Below are positions 1-8,331 of a stretch of DNA of 64,000 bases, one piece after another. A program made the position numbers and the translations under genes. Origin of the DNA: Planctomycetota bacterium. GTDB lineage: Bacteria > Planctomycetota > Phycisphaerae > UBA1845 > PWPN01. The stretch spans positions 31,437-95,436 of the forward strand of contig JAKLEZ010000025.1 of assembly GCA_022711465.1 (NCBI GenBank), written 5' to 3'. The notes beneath the pieces are model-generated. The model saw only the letters and a list, made by a program, of their open reading frames with translations. It did not search any database and had not been told where the DNA came from. The number at the start of each line of letters is the position of its first letter. Within the stretch, counting starts at the first letter, position 1.

Positions 1-1
1 C

Positions 2-958
2 ACGGACATCTTCTATCAGTCGGCCTCGCCGGCCCAGCTCCGCTACATCAGCCCGCTGGCGGTCCGCGAGGTTGAGACCATCGACTGCTCGATCGGCCTC
101 TGGGCGGACGAGAACACCAAGTCGCTGACCCGGGTCGATCCGAAGAAGCAGGCGATTGTCAGCCAGGCCCGCAAGCCGATCGTGAAGCGGTTTCTGTACC
201 GGGCGTCGCTGAAGGGCGGAGACAAGCTCCGCTGGACCGGGACGCAGTTCCCGTGCCAGGCCGCCGCCCAGGATGCCGAGCGGTCGCTGGCCGAGTACGA
301 GGACTTCGTTTACAGCGCCGGGCTGCTCGAGGCGCCCGATCCGGCCGCCTTGTGGCGGAAGTTCAGCGTCCGCCAGAAGAGAGTTGCCGACTACCTGGAT
401 GGCTGCCGGGAGATGCGGTTCCGCGCGCCGCAGGGCACCGACCTGACCGTGGGCGTCCGCGGGCGGCGGTGGATCAGCTGCGACGGCCACGAGAACTTCC
501 CTGACGGCGAGGTCTTCACCGGCCCGATCGAGGATGCCACCGAGGGGGTCGTGTTCTTCAGCTTTCCCGCGGTCCACGGCGGTCGGGAGGCCCACGACAT
601 CCGTTTGAAGTTCAAGGCCGGAAAGGTCGTGAGCGCGTCCGCCACCAAGGGCGAGGACTTCCTCATCCAGATGCTCGATCAGGACAAGGGTGCCAGGATC
701 CTCGGCGAGATTGCCATCGGCACCAACTACGCCATCCAGGAGTACACCAAGAACACGTTGTTCGACGAGAAGATCGGGGGCACCTTCCATGCGGCGGTCG
801 GCGCGGCCTACCCCGAGACCGGTGCCAAGAACGACAGCGGGCTGCACTGGGACATGGTTTGCGACCTTCGCCAGGGTGGCACGATCGAGGCCGACGGCAA
901 GGTGATCAGCCGCAACGGGCGGTTCCTGCGGGCAGACTGGCCACAGCCGGGGCGGTGA
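2..958 (+). CDS. Aminopeptidase, peptidase family M29 (5' end outside window)
   Basis: The gene runs in from the left edge, so its start is missing and about 318 residues remain. The protein matches M29 metallo-aminopeptidases (AmpS/PepS/aminopeptidase T), which remove N-terminal residues from peptides in the cytoplasm using two metal ions. The family's metal and catalytic segments are all visible in order: NFPDGEVFTGP (first Glu), ILGEIAIGTN (second Glu, the general base), GGTFHAAVGAAYPETG (His and Tyr) and SGLHWDMVCDLR (His and Asp). The C-terminus is complete and ends at a TGA. The usual family length is about 370-410 residues, so roughly the first fifth is missing. Nothing downstream is clearly co-transcribed; the next gene starts 174 bases later. 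Confidence 0.93.
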   Translation, partial: TDIFYQSASPAQLRYISPLAVREVETIDCSIGLWADENTKSLTRVDPKKQAIVSQARKPIVKRFLYRASLKGGDKLRWTGTQFPCQAAAQDAERSLAEYEDFVYSAGLLEAPDPAALWRKFSVRQKRVADYLDGCREMRFRAPQGTDLTVGVRGRRWISCDGHENFPDGEVFTGPIEDATEGVVFFSFPAVHGGREAHDIRLKFKAGKVVSASATKGEDFLIQMLDQDKGARILGEIAIGTNYAIQEYTKNTLFDEKIGGTFHAAVGAAYPETGAKNDSGLHWDMVCDLRQGGTIEADGKVISRNGRFLRADWPQPGR

Positions 959-1132
959 GGGAGCCGGCTGAGGTGCCGGGAAGAGAGTCTTCGGAGCGGG
1001 TGATCGGGTGTGGGCCCGGCCTCCGTCTTGCGGGATAGCCTCTCCTCAGGTACCGTCGCGGACGTGCCGCTTCCTGGGTGAGCCGGTGGCGCGAGCCTGG
1101 GTCATTCTCGTCATCTCGCTGGAGGATTGAAG

Positions 1133-2266
1133 ATGTCCTTCCTCGCGCGGTCTGTCTGTCTCGCATTGATGTGCTGGGGCGGACCACTCCTGGCCCAGTC
1201 GGTGCACCGCGGGATCGCCCCCGGTACCGGCGATGGGGCCGAGTACTCGAATCAAGCCGCGTCGGCCGAGCGAGCGGGCCCTGCCAAACGAAGTCAAACC
1301 GCCGCCAGCGCTCCGGCCAGGACGGGATCACCGGGCACCCTGAAGAGGGTCACGTTCACCACCGAGGACGAGGTCCTGATCGTGGGCGCTTATGCCGAGC
1401 CACTACTCCGCAGCGGCGAGAAGCTCGCGCCCATGGCCATCCTGTTGCACATGTATCAATCCGACCGATCCGCGTTCACCCCACTGATCGGACCTCTGAG
1501 GCGGGCCGGTTTTGCCGTGCTGGCCATCGACCTCCGTGGCCATGGGGAGAGCAACGCCCCGGCCAGACTGCAGCTGGCGGAACGCGTCCGCCAGCGGGAT
1601 CCGGACCTCTTCAAGAGCATGCACCGTGACGTGGCCGCCGCCTATCTGTGGCTCCGTGACCAGCCGGGGGTGGATGCCGCCCGGTTCGTACTCGTGGGTG
1701 CCAGCGTCGGCTGCAGCGTGGCGCTGGACTATGCCGGGCGCGACAAGTCCGTCGATGCGGTCGCCTGCCTGACGCCGGGTACGGCCTATCTCGCCCTGGA
1801 CTCCATGGCTCACATCGAGAAGTGCGCCAACCGTCCGATCCTCATGATCGCGGCCGAGGGGGAGCGAGCCGCCGCCGACCGACTGGCCCAAGCCGCCGGC
1901 CAGCACGTGACGGTGAAGGTGTTTCCCGACCAGCCCGCCCTGGGAGAGAAAGGCCTGCACGGAACCAAGATGTTGGATAAGGTCGCGGACATCGACAAGA
2001 CGATGATCGAGTTTCTGACCCGGTCCGTCGGCCCGCCGAGCACCCATCCGGTCATTGCCACGCCCAGAGGAAGAACCTACCACGAGCCAAACTCATCCTA
2101 CGCCCGTCAGGCTGGCCGGTTGAACCTCCGCTGGTTCAGTTCCCCGGCCGAGGCTGAGGCCCGCGGGTTAAAGGCCCCCAAGACAAGCGACCAGATCGGC
2201 GTATCACCGGACGAACCGCCGAAGACGTCGGCATCCAGAAGGGGCGAGGCCAAGCGCTCTCGCTGA
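1133..2266 (+). CDS. Secreted alpha/beta hydrolase
   Basis: The predicted protein has 377 residues. The ATG at 1133 is chosen because GGAGG lies 7 bases upstream; a TTG two codons earlier is less likely. An N-terminal signal peptide (hydrophobic stretch ending LLAQS) suggests export. The alpha/beta-hydrolase core covers about residues 60-300: an oxyanion-side segment LLHMYQSD, the strand-turn IDLRGHGES, the nucleophile elbow GASVG with Ser191, and a probable catalytic His in the KGLHGTKM segment. This resembles dienelactone-hydrolase or lysophospholipase-like esterases. The substrate cannot be told. The last 80 residues are polar, probably disordered and not part of the fold. It appears to be a single gene, with 200 non-coding bases before the aldolase. 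Confidence 0.82.
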   Translation: MSFLARSVCLALMCWGGPLLAQSVHRGIAPGTGDGAEYSNQAASAERAGPAKRSQTAASAPARTGSPGTLKRVTFTTEDEVLIVGAYAEPLLRSGEKLAPMAILLHMYQSDRSAFTPLIGPLRRAGFAVLAIDLRGHGESNAPARLQLAERVRQRDPDLFKSMHRDVAAAYLWLRDQPGVDAARFVLVGASVGCSVALDYAGRDKSVDAVACLTPGTAYLALDSMAHIEKCANRPILMIAAEGERAAADRLAQAAGQHVTVKVFPDQPALGEKGLHGTKMLDKVADIDKTMIEFLTRSVGPPSTHPVIATPRGRTYHEPNSSYARQAGRLNLRWFSSPAEAEARGLKAPKTSDQIGVSPDEPPKTSASRRGEAKRSR

Positions 2267-2466
2267 GCTGGCGGAAAGAGCCGCCGAGGATGCCGGCGAC
2301 CACATGCCGGCTGACACAGGTCGTGGTCAGCATGCCCAAGATGATCTCCCACCGGCGTTGGAGGACCCCTGGCGGCCGCCCCGACCGGGCCGCTATGATG
2401 TGGACTCGGCCGGGAGGCCGGACTCCATCGGAATCTGAAACCGAACCCGGACAGGAGCAGCGAGTC

Positions 2467-3117
2467 ATGACCAGGATCGACATCCTTCAGCAGATCGAGA
2501 GCGCAGGCGTGGTGGCGATCATCCGGGCGTCGGGCAGCGAGCAGCTCATCGATGTGGTCGAGGCGCTCCGGGCCGGAGGGATCACCTGTATCGAGGTGAC
2601 CATGACCACGCCGAACGCCCTCGAGGTCATCCGCAACGCTCGCCAGGCGTGCGGCGACTCGGCGGCGATCGGTGTCGGAACCGTGCTGGACGGGCCTACA
2701 GCCAACGCCGCTATTCTGGCGGGGGCCCAGTTCGTGGTCGCGCCGATCACCGACCTGCCGACGATCGAGCTCTGCCGGCGGGAGGGAGTGCCGGTCTTCC
2801 CCGGGGCCATGACCCCGACCGAGATCGTCCGGGCCTGGCAAGCCGGAGCCGACATGGTCAAGGTCTTCCCCACCACATCGCTCGGGACGACGTTCATCCG
2901 CGACCTGCGCGGGCCGTTCCCACAGATCAAGCTCATCCCCACTGGCGGCGTCACGCTGGAGACCGTGGCCGATTTCATCAAGGCTGGTTCGGCGGCCGTC
3001 GGCGTCGGGTCCTCCCTGGTCACCAAGGCAGCGCTCAAGAACCGCGACTTCGCGGCCATCAAGGCAACGGCCGAGGAATTCCTGAAACGCGTGCGAGCGG
3101 CCAGGGGTCCGAGCTGA
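2467..3117 (+). CDS. eda: KDPG/KHG aldolase (2-dehydro-3-deoxy-phosphogluconate aldolase)
   Basis: This 216-residue class I aldolase cleaves 2-keto-3-deoxy-6-phosphogluconate to pyruvate and glyceraldehyde 3-phosphate (Entner-Doudoroff and uronate breakdown), and the family often also acts on 4-hydroxy-2-oxoglutarate. The Schiff-base lysine is Lys132 in DMVKVFPTTSLG, and the proton-transfer Glu43 lies in CIEVTMTTP. The phosphate-binding glycine turn is seen in TGGVTLETV and VGVGSSLV. The ATG at 2467 gives the normal family N-terminus and has AGGAG about 10 bases upstream; the open frame further upstream is not part of the protein. No kinase or dehydratase partner gene lies nearby. Confidence 0.95.
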   Translation: MTRIDILQQIESAGVVAIIRASGSEQLIDVVEALRAGGITCIEVTMTTPNALEVIRNARQACGDSAAIGVGTVLDGPTANAAILAGAQFVVAPITDLPTIELCRREGVPVFPGAMTPTEIVRAWQAGADMVKVFPTTSLGTTFIRDLRGPFPQIKLIPTGGVTLETVADFIKAGSAAVGVGSSLVTKAALKNRDFAAIKATAEEFLKRVRAARGPS

Positions 3118-3211
3118 ACGCCATGTCCGATGACCGCCATCGCGCGGCGGAGAACGCAGACTCGCGCCGCGGACGGCCTGGTGCCACGGGCATGCTTGGC
3201 GGGAGGGACGC

Positions 3212-4426
3212 CTACGGGATGATGGTTTCCTGAGAGAGACAGCGCGGGCCTTGCGTTTCGTCATCCCGCCAGAAGAGCTCGACGGTGTAGGTTCCGGGAG
3301 CCAGGTTGGCAATCGTCGAGCAGGACTCGTAGCAACACAGGCACTTGCATGGGGCAGGAACGTACTCCGTCTCGGCCAGCCGCAGTGTTCGGCCGACCAC
3401 GGTGAGCGTAGTGCGGATTTCGGTCAGACAGCAGTTGTACGTCGCGTTCTTGTGGACCACCCTCAGGGTGTTACCTTCCACGGTGACGGTGATCTCATCA
3501 TCGCCGCACAGGCTGTTGGTGGCCGCCGTACTTCTCTTGGCAGAGGCTCTCGCCAGGCACCCGCTGTTGCTGTACGCCTTGAGCACCGGCATCCGCGGAA
3601 CGATCAGGTTGAGGTGGTTGCGGATGGTCAGCATGTCGAGGAGGTTGATGGTTCCATCAGCACTCACGTCGATGCGGACGTTGTTGGCTGAAGTCGGCTG
3701 ATTGAGCCCGTTGCGGACGGCGAGCAGGTCGAGAATGCTGATCAGGCCGTCACCGTTCACATCGCCGACCAGTACCCCGAAGTTCAGAACGTCCTGCACG
3801 ACGCGGTCGGCTTCATCCACGATACCGGGGAAAGTGAGGCTCAACCGGGCGGCTTCGGGGGCTTCGGCGATGTCAATGGTGAGCTCGGCGCCGTTCGCGG
3901 TCGCGGACGTGACTCGCCCATTGCTGGCCGCCGTGCCGGCCAGGCGGACCGCCCATTCCGGACTGACGGCGAGTTGAACGGCCCGGTCGAAGGTGACCAC
4001 GATCTGGGTGGGGCCGCCAAGCCGGCATTCGGCGGCCAGAATCGCTCCGGACAGCGGGTGAAGCAGGTCAATATCGGCTGTCGCGATGTAACCCTGAGAC
4101 CGTCGAGACACCGCCCGGATGATGGACGGTGGTTGGTCGGCACAGATGCCCTTGGCGGCCACGCTCACGCCGGCCTGGGCAGCGCTGCAGGGGTTGGCGT
4201 AGGTCCGGCCATCGCAGCCGCAGATCGGATCGTCATCCGGGGGGCACGCCTCGGGACGGGCCACGCAGATACCCTGGCCGCTGCAGTCGCCGGTTTCATG
4301 CTGGCAGTACTCCTGGCCGGCACAGTCCTGGTCGGTCTGGCACCTGGTCGACTGCCCGCTCGCGGAGGCGACCGTGAGGGCGGTGCAGAAAACCGTGGAC
4401 GCCAGTACCCCAAGCCGCGAGAACAT
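3212..4426 (-). CDS. Secreted protein with Kazal-like and dockerin-like domains
   Basis: The protein has 404 residues and a signal peptide (cleavage likely after ASASG). The ATG at 4426 is chosen over the GTG at 4432 because GAGGAGG sits 6-7 bases before it. Residues about 25-65 form a small cysteine-rich module (CQTDQDC...YC...C...GIC) followed by a Kazal-type signature, PICGCDGRTYANPC...GIC, the fold of serine protease inhibitors. A central beta-rich region follows, then a two-loop dockerin type I repeat (GDVNGDGLISILDLL ... ISADGTINLLDML-like) around residues 215-275. The C-terminal 110 residues contain eleven or more Cys and have no recognised family. It is probably extracellular. Its own promoter lies just upstream, and it is convergent with eda. 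Confidence 0.8.
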   Translation of the reverse strand: MFSRLGVLASTVFCTALTVASASGQSTRCQTDQDCAGQEYCQHETGDCSGQGICVARPEACPPDDDPICGCDGRTYANPCSAAQAGVSVAAKGICADQPPSIIRAVSRRSQGYIATADIDLLHPLSGAILAAECRLGGPTQIVVTFDRAVQLAVSPEWAVRLAGTAASNGRVTSATANGAELTIDIAEAPEAARLSLTFPGIVDEADRVVQDVLNFGVLVGDVNGDGLISILDLLAVRNGLNQPTSANNVRIDVSADGTINLLDMLTIRNHLNLIVPRMPVLKAYSNSGCLARASAKRSTAATNSLCGDDEITVTVEGNTLRVVHKNATYNCCLTEIRTTLTVVGRTLRLAETEYVPAPCKCLCCYESCSTIANLAPGTYTVELFWRDDETQGPRCLSQETIIP

Positions 4427-4505
4427 CTCCACCCTCCTCGTCGCTCAAAGCCGAGGTCTTCAAGGATGATCGCGGGGAAATGGCCTTTACGACCCCGCGC
4501 CTGTA

Positions 4506-4534
4506 AATATACCTATTCAACGAACGAGAGGCAA
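4506..4534 (-). promoter_or_regulatory. Sigma-70-type promoter for the Kazal/dockerin gene
   Basis: On the minus strand TTGCCT (4534-4529) is followed after exactly 17 bases by TATATT (4511-4506). The box lies about 80 bases upstream of the ATG at 4426 in an AT-richer patch. Confidence 0.6.
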
Positions 4535-4621
4535 AGAAGTTGTCTCGAGAAAGGATGAAAAGCCGAAAGCTCACGAGATCGAAACCAGGGGAATCGAACG
4601 CCTGGGGGAAGGCACCGGGTC

Positions 4622-5617
4622 ATGCCTGTGAACCATGGGGATAGCGGCGCGAAGTGGTGGGTTCGGGCGGTGCTTTGGTTGAACGACCTGCACCGGCGGA
4701 TGCTCGGCGTCTGGTTCAGCATTCTCGGTCCGCGGGTGGCCTACGCGGTCACGGGATTGCTGGCCCGGCTTCTGTACCGGCTGCTGACGCCACTCCGGCA
4801 GCTGAGCGAGGCTCAGTGTGCAGCCGCCCTGGCCGGCCTGATCCCCGCAAGCGCCGTAACCCGTGTCGCCGAAAGGGCCTTCGTTCACCGGGTTTGGGAT
4901 CTCACTGATCTCGTGTTGGCCGATCGGCTTCTGCACGCGGGGACGTACGAGCGGTACGGCGGCCTAGTACCCGAGCCTCACCTGGCTCGGATGCTGGCCC
5001 TCCAGCGGCGTGGTCAGCCGGTCATCCTGCTCAGCAGCTATTATGGGCCGTTCGACCTGCTGCCCGTCTTCCTGGGCTTCAACGGCATTCGGGCTGCGGC
5101 CGTCTACCGCCGGCATGCCAATGCGGCCTTCGATGCCTACCGGCGACGGATTCGCGCTCGCGGCGGGTGCGAGCTGGTTGAGGTTGAGCGCGGGGCCGAT
5201 CGCTTGGCCGCTGCCCTTCAAGCGGGCGGTTCGATTGCCCTGGTGGCGGACCACTACGCCGACCGGCGGGGCATGGAGGCCACCTTCCTCGGTTTGCCCA
5301 CCCGGGTTATGAGGTCGGTTGGCCTGTTCGCTTGGCGGTACGAGGCGGACGTGGTTGTGGCCGGCATTCGTCGCCTGGGGACGTTCCAGTTCGAGATCAT
5401 CGTCGAGGACGTCATCGATCACACCGACTGGCGGGACGAGGAGGATTCGGTTGCGTACATCACCAACCGTTACCTGCGTGGCCTGGAGCGCATCATCGTG
5501 CGTGATCCGACGCAGTACCTCTGGGCGCACACCCGCTGGGGACATGAGGCGGCGCTGCGGGCCTTGCGGGCGAGCGGCCCCGTCCCCGGCGCTGCCGCGG
5601 GAAACGCCGGCAAGTGA
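4622..5617 (+). CDS. LpxL/HtrB-like lysophospholipid acyltransferase
   Basis: This 331-residue protein resembles the lipid A / phosphatidylinositol-mannoside acyltransferase family (LPLAT). It has a hydrophobic N-terminal segment (about residues 30-58) for inner-membrane attachment, the region PVILLSSYYGPFDLL where the family has its HxxxxD/E catalytic motif, and the ADHYADRRGMEATFLGLPTRVMRS segment that forms the acceptor and acyl-binding loop. The motif His is a Tyr here (codon TAT at 5037-5042, sequence YYGPFD). That may mean altered chemistry or a divergent subfamily. Together with lpxD and lpxI elsewhere in the window it suggests lipid A or a related glycolipid. The start has a purine-rich GGGGGAAGG upstream. 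Confidence 0.75.
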   Translation: MPVNHGDSGAKWWVRAVLWLNDLHRRMLGVWFSILGPRVAYAVTGLLARLLYRLLTPLRQLSEAQCAAALAGLIPASAVTRVAERAFVHRVWDLTDLVLADRLLHAGTYERYGGLVPEPHLARMLALQRRGQPVILLSSYYGPFDLLPVFLGFNGIRAAAVYRRHANAAFDAYRRRIRARGGCELVEVERGADRLAAALQAGGSIALVADHYADRRGMEATFLGLPTRVMRSVGLFAWRYEADVVVAGIRRLGTFQFEIIVEDVIDHTDWRDEEDSVAYITNRYLRGLERIIVRDPTQYLWAHTRWGHEAALRALRASGPVPGAAAGNAGK

Positions 5618-5913
5618 TCCACCTCGGCCGGGAAGAAACGCTACTGCGGCCCGGAGCCCGATGGACGGAACTCGATTCGCGCCGGTGGTTCGGTGTTGCC
5701 GTAGGCCGTGTCGCGAATGGCGTTTGGAATCAGCATGCGATCTGCGCGGGGATCTGCACGCCACCTTCCGCTGTCCTCAGCCCGCCTGCCAACTGAGGTT
5801 GAGAAACGCCAGACAGACACGCCAGGAGTTCTCGGCAGAGTGCTCCGGTGATGTATTCACATGCAGTCGCCTGGTGGTGACGGAGAAGGGCACGGCGGTC
5901 TTGGCCCGCATGC

Positions 5914-7551
5914 TCAGGCCTGAATAGCAGGAAAGTCACTCGGTGCGGAGTCCACGGGCGACGGTGCCCATATGTCTGCATACCTGATCCCGAAACGGGC
6001 GAGGTACTTCTGAAGCCGACTCGCGTCGTTCCCGCTTTTCTTCCGTTTTCGAGAGTGGGCGAACAGGATCCGGCCGGCCTCGGAGAGCGACTTCGCACGG
6101 AGACATACCCGCAGGACCTCCTCAAGCTGCGTGCGATCGAAGTGGTCCAGTTCCCCCGTGCGAGTCGGCCCCAGAAAACGCTCGGTCAGGCTGTCCTTTC
6201 GCATGTTGTCCTCCGTGCGCCAAGCCGTGCGCAGTCGGGCGATCTCCTGATGAACGAGTTCGAGGGTGATCCGCCCGCCCACCGCCAGCGTGGCCATGCG
6301 TACGATCGCCCCATTCAAGTCTCTGAAGTTGCCGGACCAGGCGGCATCCGGCGACACGGCGAACCTGAGAAAGGTGCCCCACGCTTCCCTGGCAAATCGC
6401 ACACGCCGGCCCTCCACGTGGCCGAACTGCTCCAGCTCGTAATGCAGGTTGGGTTCGATGTCCTCCGGGCGCTGGCCCAAGCCGGGTAATCGGAACGTCC
6501 AGAGATTGATGCGGGCCAGCAGATCGTCGCGAAACCGGCCGGGGCGAACTGCGGCGGCGAGGTCCCGATTCGTCCCGGCGATCAGCTGGAAGTCACTCCT
6601 GACCTCCTCGTCCGAGCCGACGGGCAGGAACGTCTTGTCTTCCAGGGCCCGAAGGAGCATGGCCTGTTCGTCCGTGCCCAGTTCGCCGATCTCATCCAGA
6701 AACAGAACGCCCTTGTCCGCGGCTTGGAGCAGTCCCGGGCGGGCCTGCAGCGCGCCGGTGAATGCGCCCTTGACGTGGCCAAACAACGCCGACATGGCCG
6801 CATCTCCGCGTAGCGTGGCGCAGTTCACCTCTACGAATGACCCGGTGACGAGGCGGCGGGTCTTCTTCAGCTCGAAGATACGCCGGGCAAGCCGCGATTT
6901 TCCGGAGCCTGTCGGACCAGTCAGCAAAATGGCCCTTCTTGAGGCCACAGCGACTTTCTCGACTTGTTCGATCAAGCGGTTGAAATCCGCGTTTCGGGTC
7001 TGGATGCCCGACTTGAGAAAGGACACCGCGTCCAGTTGCTCTTCCTGGAATCGGGCGACAATCGGATCGTACCTGGAAAGGTCAAGATCGATGATGCGGT
7101 ACGCTCCGAGACTCTTGCGGTCGCTTCGCGCTGGTGAAATCGACTGGATCAGGCGACCCGGGAAGTGCCGCGACTCGGTCAGCAGGAACATGCAAATACG
7201 GGCTACGTGCGTACCGGCGTTCACGTGGATCAGGTACTCCTCCTCTTCCGCGTTGAACGGGTAATGGCGTGCGAACTGACGCAGAGCGGCGTACGCCTCT
7301 CCGAAATCCCAGGGGTCCACCCGCTCCAGCGGGAACAGGCGAACAGTGGTCGAAGGCGAAACGCTCCGGATGTCTTCGCTCACCTGTTCAGCCAATCCCC
7401 TGAACCGGGGTTCGTGCAGCAACTCCAACCGAGCCACGGGCAGGTCCGGCTGCCGGCAAAGCGCCACCGTAGGCCGCCACCTTGCCCATCGCCGGTGACC
7501 ATGGCCTGCGTCCTTCTCCGTGGCCAACATGCCGATGATGACCGTCTTCAT
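5914..7551 (-). CDS. rtcR: RtcR-like sigma-54-dependent regulator with CARF-type sensor domain
   Basis: The protein has 545 residues. Residues 1-175 match the RtcR N-terminal sensing domain, a CARF-like Rossmann fold (MKTVIIGML start; HVNAGTHVARICMFLLTES). In known RtcR this domain senses RNA ends carrying 2',3'-cyclic phosphate. Residues 185-430 form the AAA+ activator domain: Walker A GPTGSGKS (212-219), the sigma-54 contact loop GAFTGA (262-267), Walker B GVLFLDEIGE (281-290) and the arginine-finger region. The C-terminus carries a Fis-type helix-turn-helix (LEEVLRVCLRAKSLSEAGRILF). RtcR normally switches on rtcBA for RNA repair, but no rtcB or rtcA is present here. Instead the divergent sigma-54 promoter serves two small basic genes. 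Confidence 0.92.
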   Translation of the reverse strand: MKTVIIGMLATEKDAGHGHRRWARWRPTVALCRQPDLPVARLELLHEPRFRGLAEQVSEDIRSVSPSTTVRLFPLERVDPWDFGEAYAALRQFARHYPFNAEEEEYLIHVNAGTHVARICMFLLTESRHFPGRLIQSISPARSDRKSLGAYRIIDLDLSRYDPIVARFQEEQLDAVSFLKSGIQTRNADFNRLIEQVEKVAVASRRAILLTGPTGSGKSRLARRIFELKKTRRLVTGSFVEVNCATLRGDAAMSALFGHVKGAFTGALQARPGLLQAADKGVLFLDEIGELGTDEQAMLLRALEDKTFLPVGSDEEVRSDFQLIAGTNRDLAAAVRPGRFRDDLLARINLWTFRLPGLGQRPEDIEPNLHYELEQFGHVEGRRVRFAREAWGTFLRFAVSPDAAWSGNFRDLNGAIVRMATLAVGGRITLELVHQEIARLRTAWRTEDNMRKDSLTERFLGPTRTGELDHFDRTQLEEVLRVCLRAKSLSEAGRILFAHSRKRKKSGNDASRLQKYLARFGIRYADIWAPSPVDSAPSDFPAIQA

Positions 7552-7586
7552 GAGTTCATATCCGATGGGATAATGACATACTCAAT

Positions 7587-7615
7587 AGATTAAGGCGTCC
7601 GCCTGTTTTTCTCAA
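7587..7615 (-). promoter_or_regulatory. Candidate sigma-70 promoter of rtcR
   Basis: On the minus strand TTGAGA (7615-7610) precedes TAATCT (7592-7587) with a 17-base spacer. The ATG of rtcR is 36 bases downstream. The -10 box is weak, so confidence is modest. Confidence 0.4.
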
Positions 7616-7702
7616 CCGTTCGGTACCGCCTGGGGTAGTTGTGCAATTATAAACTTTTACTGGTTAATGACTTATGCGCTATTCGGCCCAAGTACAGTGC
7701 TC

Positions 7703-7718
7703 TGGCGCGTGGCCTGCA
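7703..7718 (+). promoter_or_regulatory. Sigma-54 (RpoN) -24/-12 promoter
   Basis: The sequence TGGCGCGTGGCCTGCA matches the consensus TGGCACG-N4-TTGCA at all but two positions. The invariant GG (7704-7705) and GC (7716-7717) are separated by exactly 10 bases. The promoter points rightward, would start transcription near 7729 and leads to the ATG at 7772. Its position opposite rtcR, a sigma-54 activator, supports it. The AT-rich 7640-7680 stretch just upstream is the obvious place for RtcR to bind. Confidence 0.8.
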
Positions 7719-7771
7719 AATCCGCTCTCCGCGTTGGCGATCGTCGCCCACCCCTTCGGGAGAAGACAGAG

Positions 7772-8047
7772 ATGGCAGGTATAGGCAAACGAGCGAACAA
7801 GCCGGCGCATCGGCGGTACCAGGCCGAGAATCGCAGGCTGGTGCACAAGAGGAAGAGAGTCCGTGTTTCTTCGCATGGCCGATGGACCTATGAGTCTCTG
7901 CTGGCTCACCAGAAGATCAAGGCGGCAGAGTGGGCTCGGAGGAAAGAGCTCGAGGAAGCGGAGGAGAAGCGGTTGAAGGCTGACTCGCCTGCGCGGAGGC
8001 ACAATCCGCTACTCCGCGTGCTGAAGCGAGGTGCCGACAGGTGGTGA
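7772..8047 (+). CDS. Small basic protein under the RtcR/sigma-54 promoter
   Basis: This 91-residue protein is about one third Lys/Arg, with a basic N-terminus (GKRANKPAHRRYQAENRR), a WTYESLLAHQKIK segment, a charged helix (residues about 50-70, likely amphipathic or coiled) and a basic tail. There is no signal peptide or membrane segment. The composition suggests nucleic-acid or ribosome binding, but that is inference and I do not recognise a family. The ATG at 7772 has GGAG 9 bases upstream and lies about 43 bases after the predicted sigma-54 start site. An earlier in-frame start at 7667 would place the promoter inside the gene and is therefore unlikely. Confidence 0.6.
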   Translation: MAGIGKRANKPAHRRYQAENRRLVHKRKRVRVSSHGRWTYESLLAHQKIKAAEWARRKELEEAEEKRLKADSPARRHNPLLRVLKRGADRW

Positions 8048-8209
8048 ACGGTTCACGGAGCACAGGAGGGTAGGGCCGACCCGGGCGACACAACCAGTAT
8101 GACGATCGAAGGTCAACCCGGCCAGGACGATTCGGCCGACTCGCGACACGGCGGTATTGGCGGCCAGCGGGGGTGAACAGGGCTCGACGGACGTGCGATA
8201 CCTCAGGTA

Positions 8210-8249
8210 GCGATGGGACGAAAGGCCCACAGAGTCCCGAAACCATCGC
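8210..8249 (+). other. Stem-loop in the spacer between the two small basic genes
   Basis: GCGATGG (8210-8216) pairs perfectly with CCATCGC (8243-8249), with an alternative inner stem GGGAC/GTCCC. It lies in the 284-base untranslated stretch 8048-8331 downstream of the sigma-54 promoter. It could be a processing or regulatory structure, or part of a small RNA. Nothing else was recognised in that spacer except a GCGGC-TTCGAT-GCCGC hairpin near 8269. Confidence 0.4.
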
Positions 8250-8331
8250 CAGAGCGCGTACCGGACGCGGCTTCGATGCCGCCACCTCCATGCTCTCGGG
8301 TTTCATCTGGATCGCCGGTCAGGAGAGCGCG

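Noticed and set aside
2107..3312. A 401-codon minus-strand frame over the aldolase gene
   Set aside because: The product is Arg/Gly/His-rich without any domain and lies opposite a clear KDPG aldolase.
4585..4615. A CCAGG-CCTGG hairpin with TTCGATT, tRNA-like on the minus strand
   Set aside because: No other tRNA arms can be drawn; it is probably part of the 5' region of the acyltransferase gene.
7667..7771. An N-terminal extension of the first small basic protein beginning at 7667
   Set aside because: It would read through the sigma-54 promoter, and its composition is unlike the rest of the protein.
8173..8331. An N-terminal extension of the HPFDC-type basic protein starting at GTG 8173
   Set aside because: The ATG at 8332 has a strong AGGAG site, and the upstream part contains the paired stem instead of protein-like sequence.
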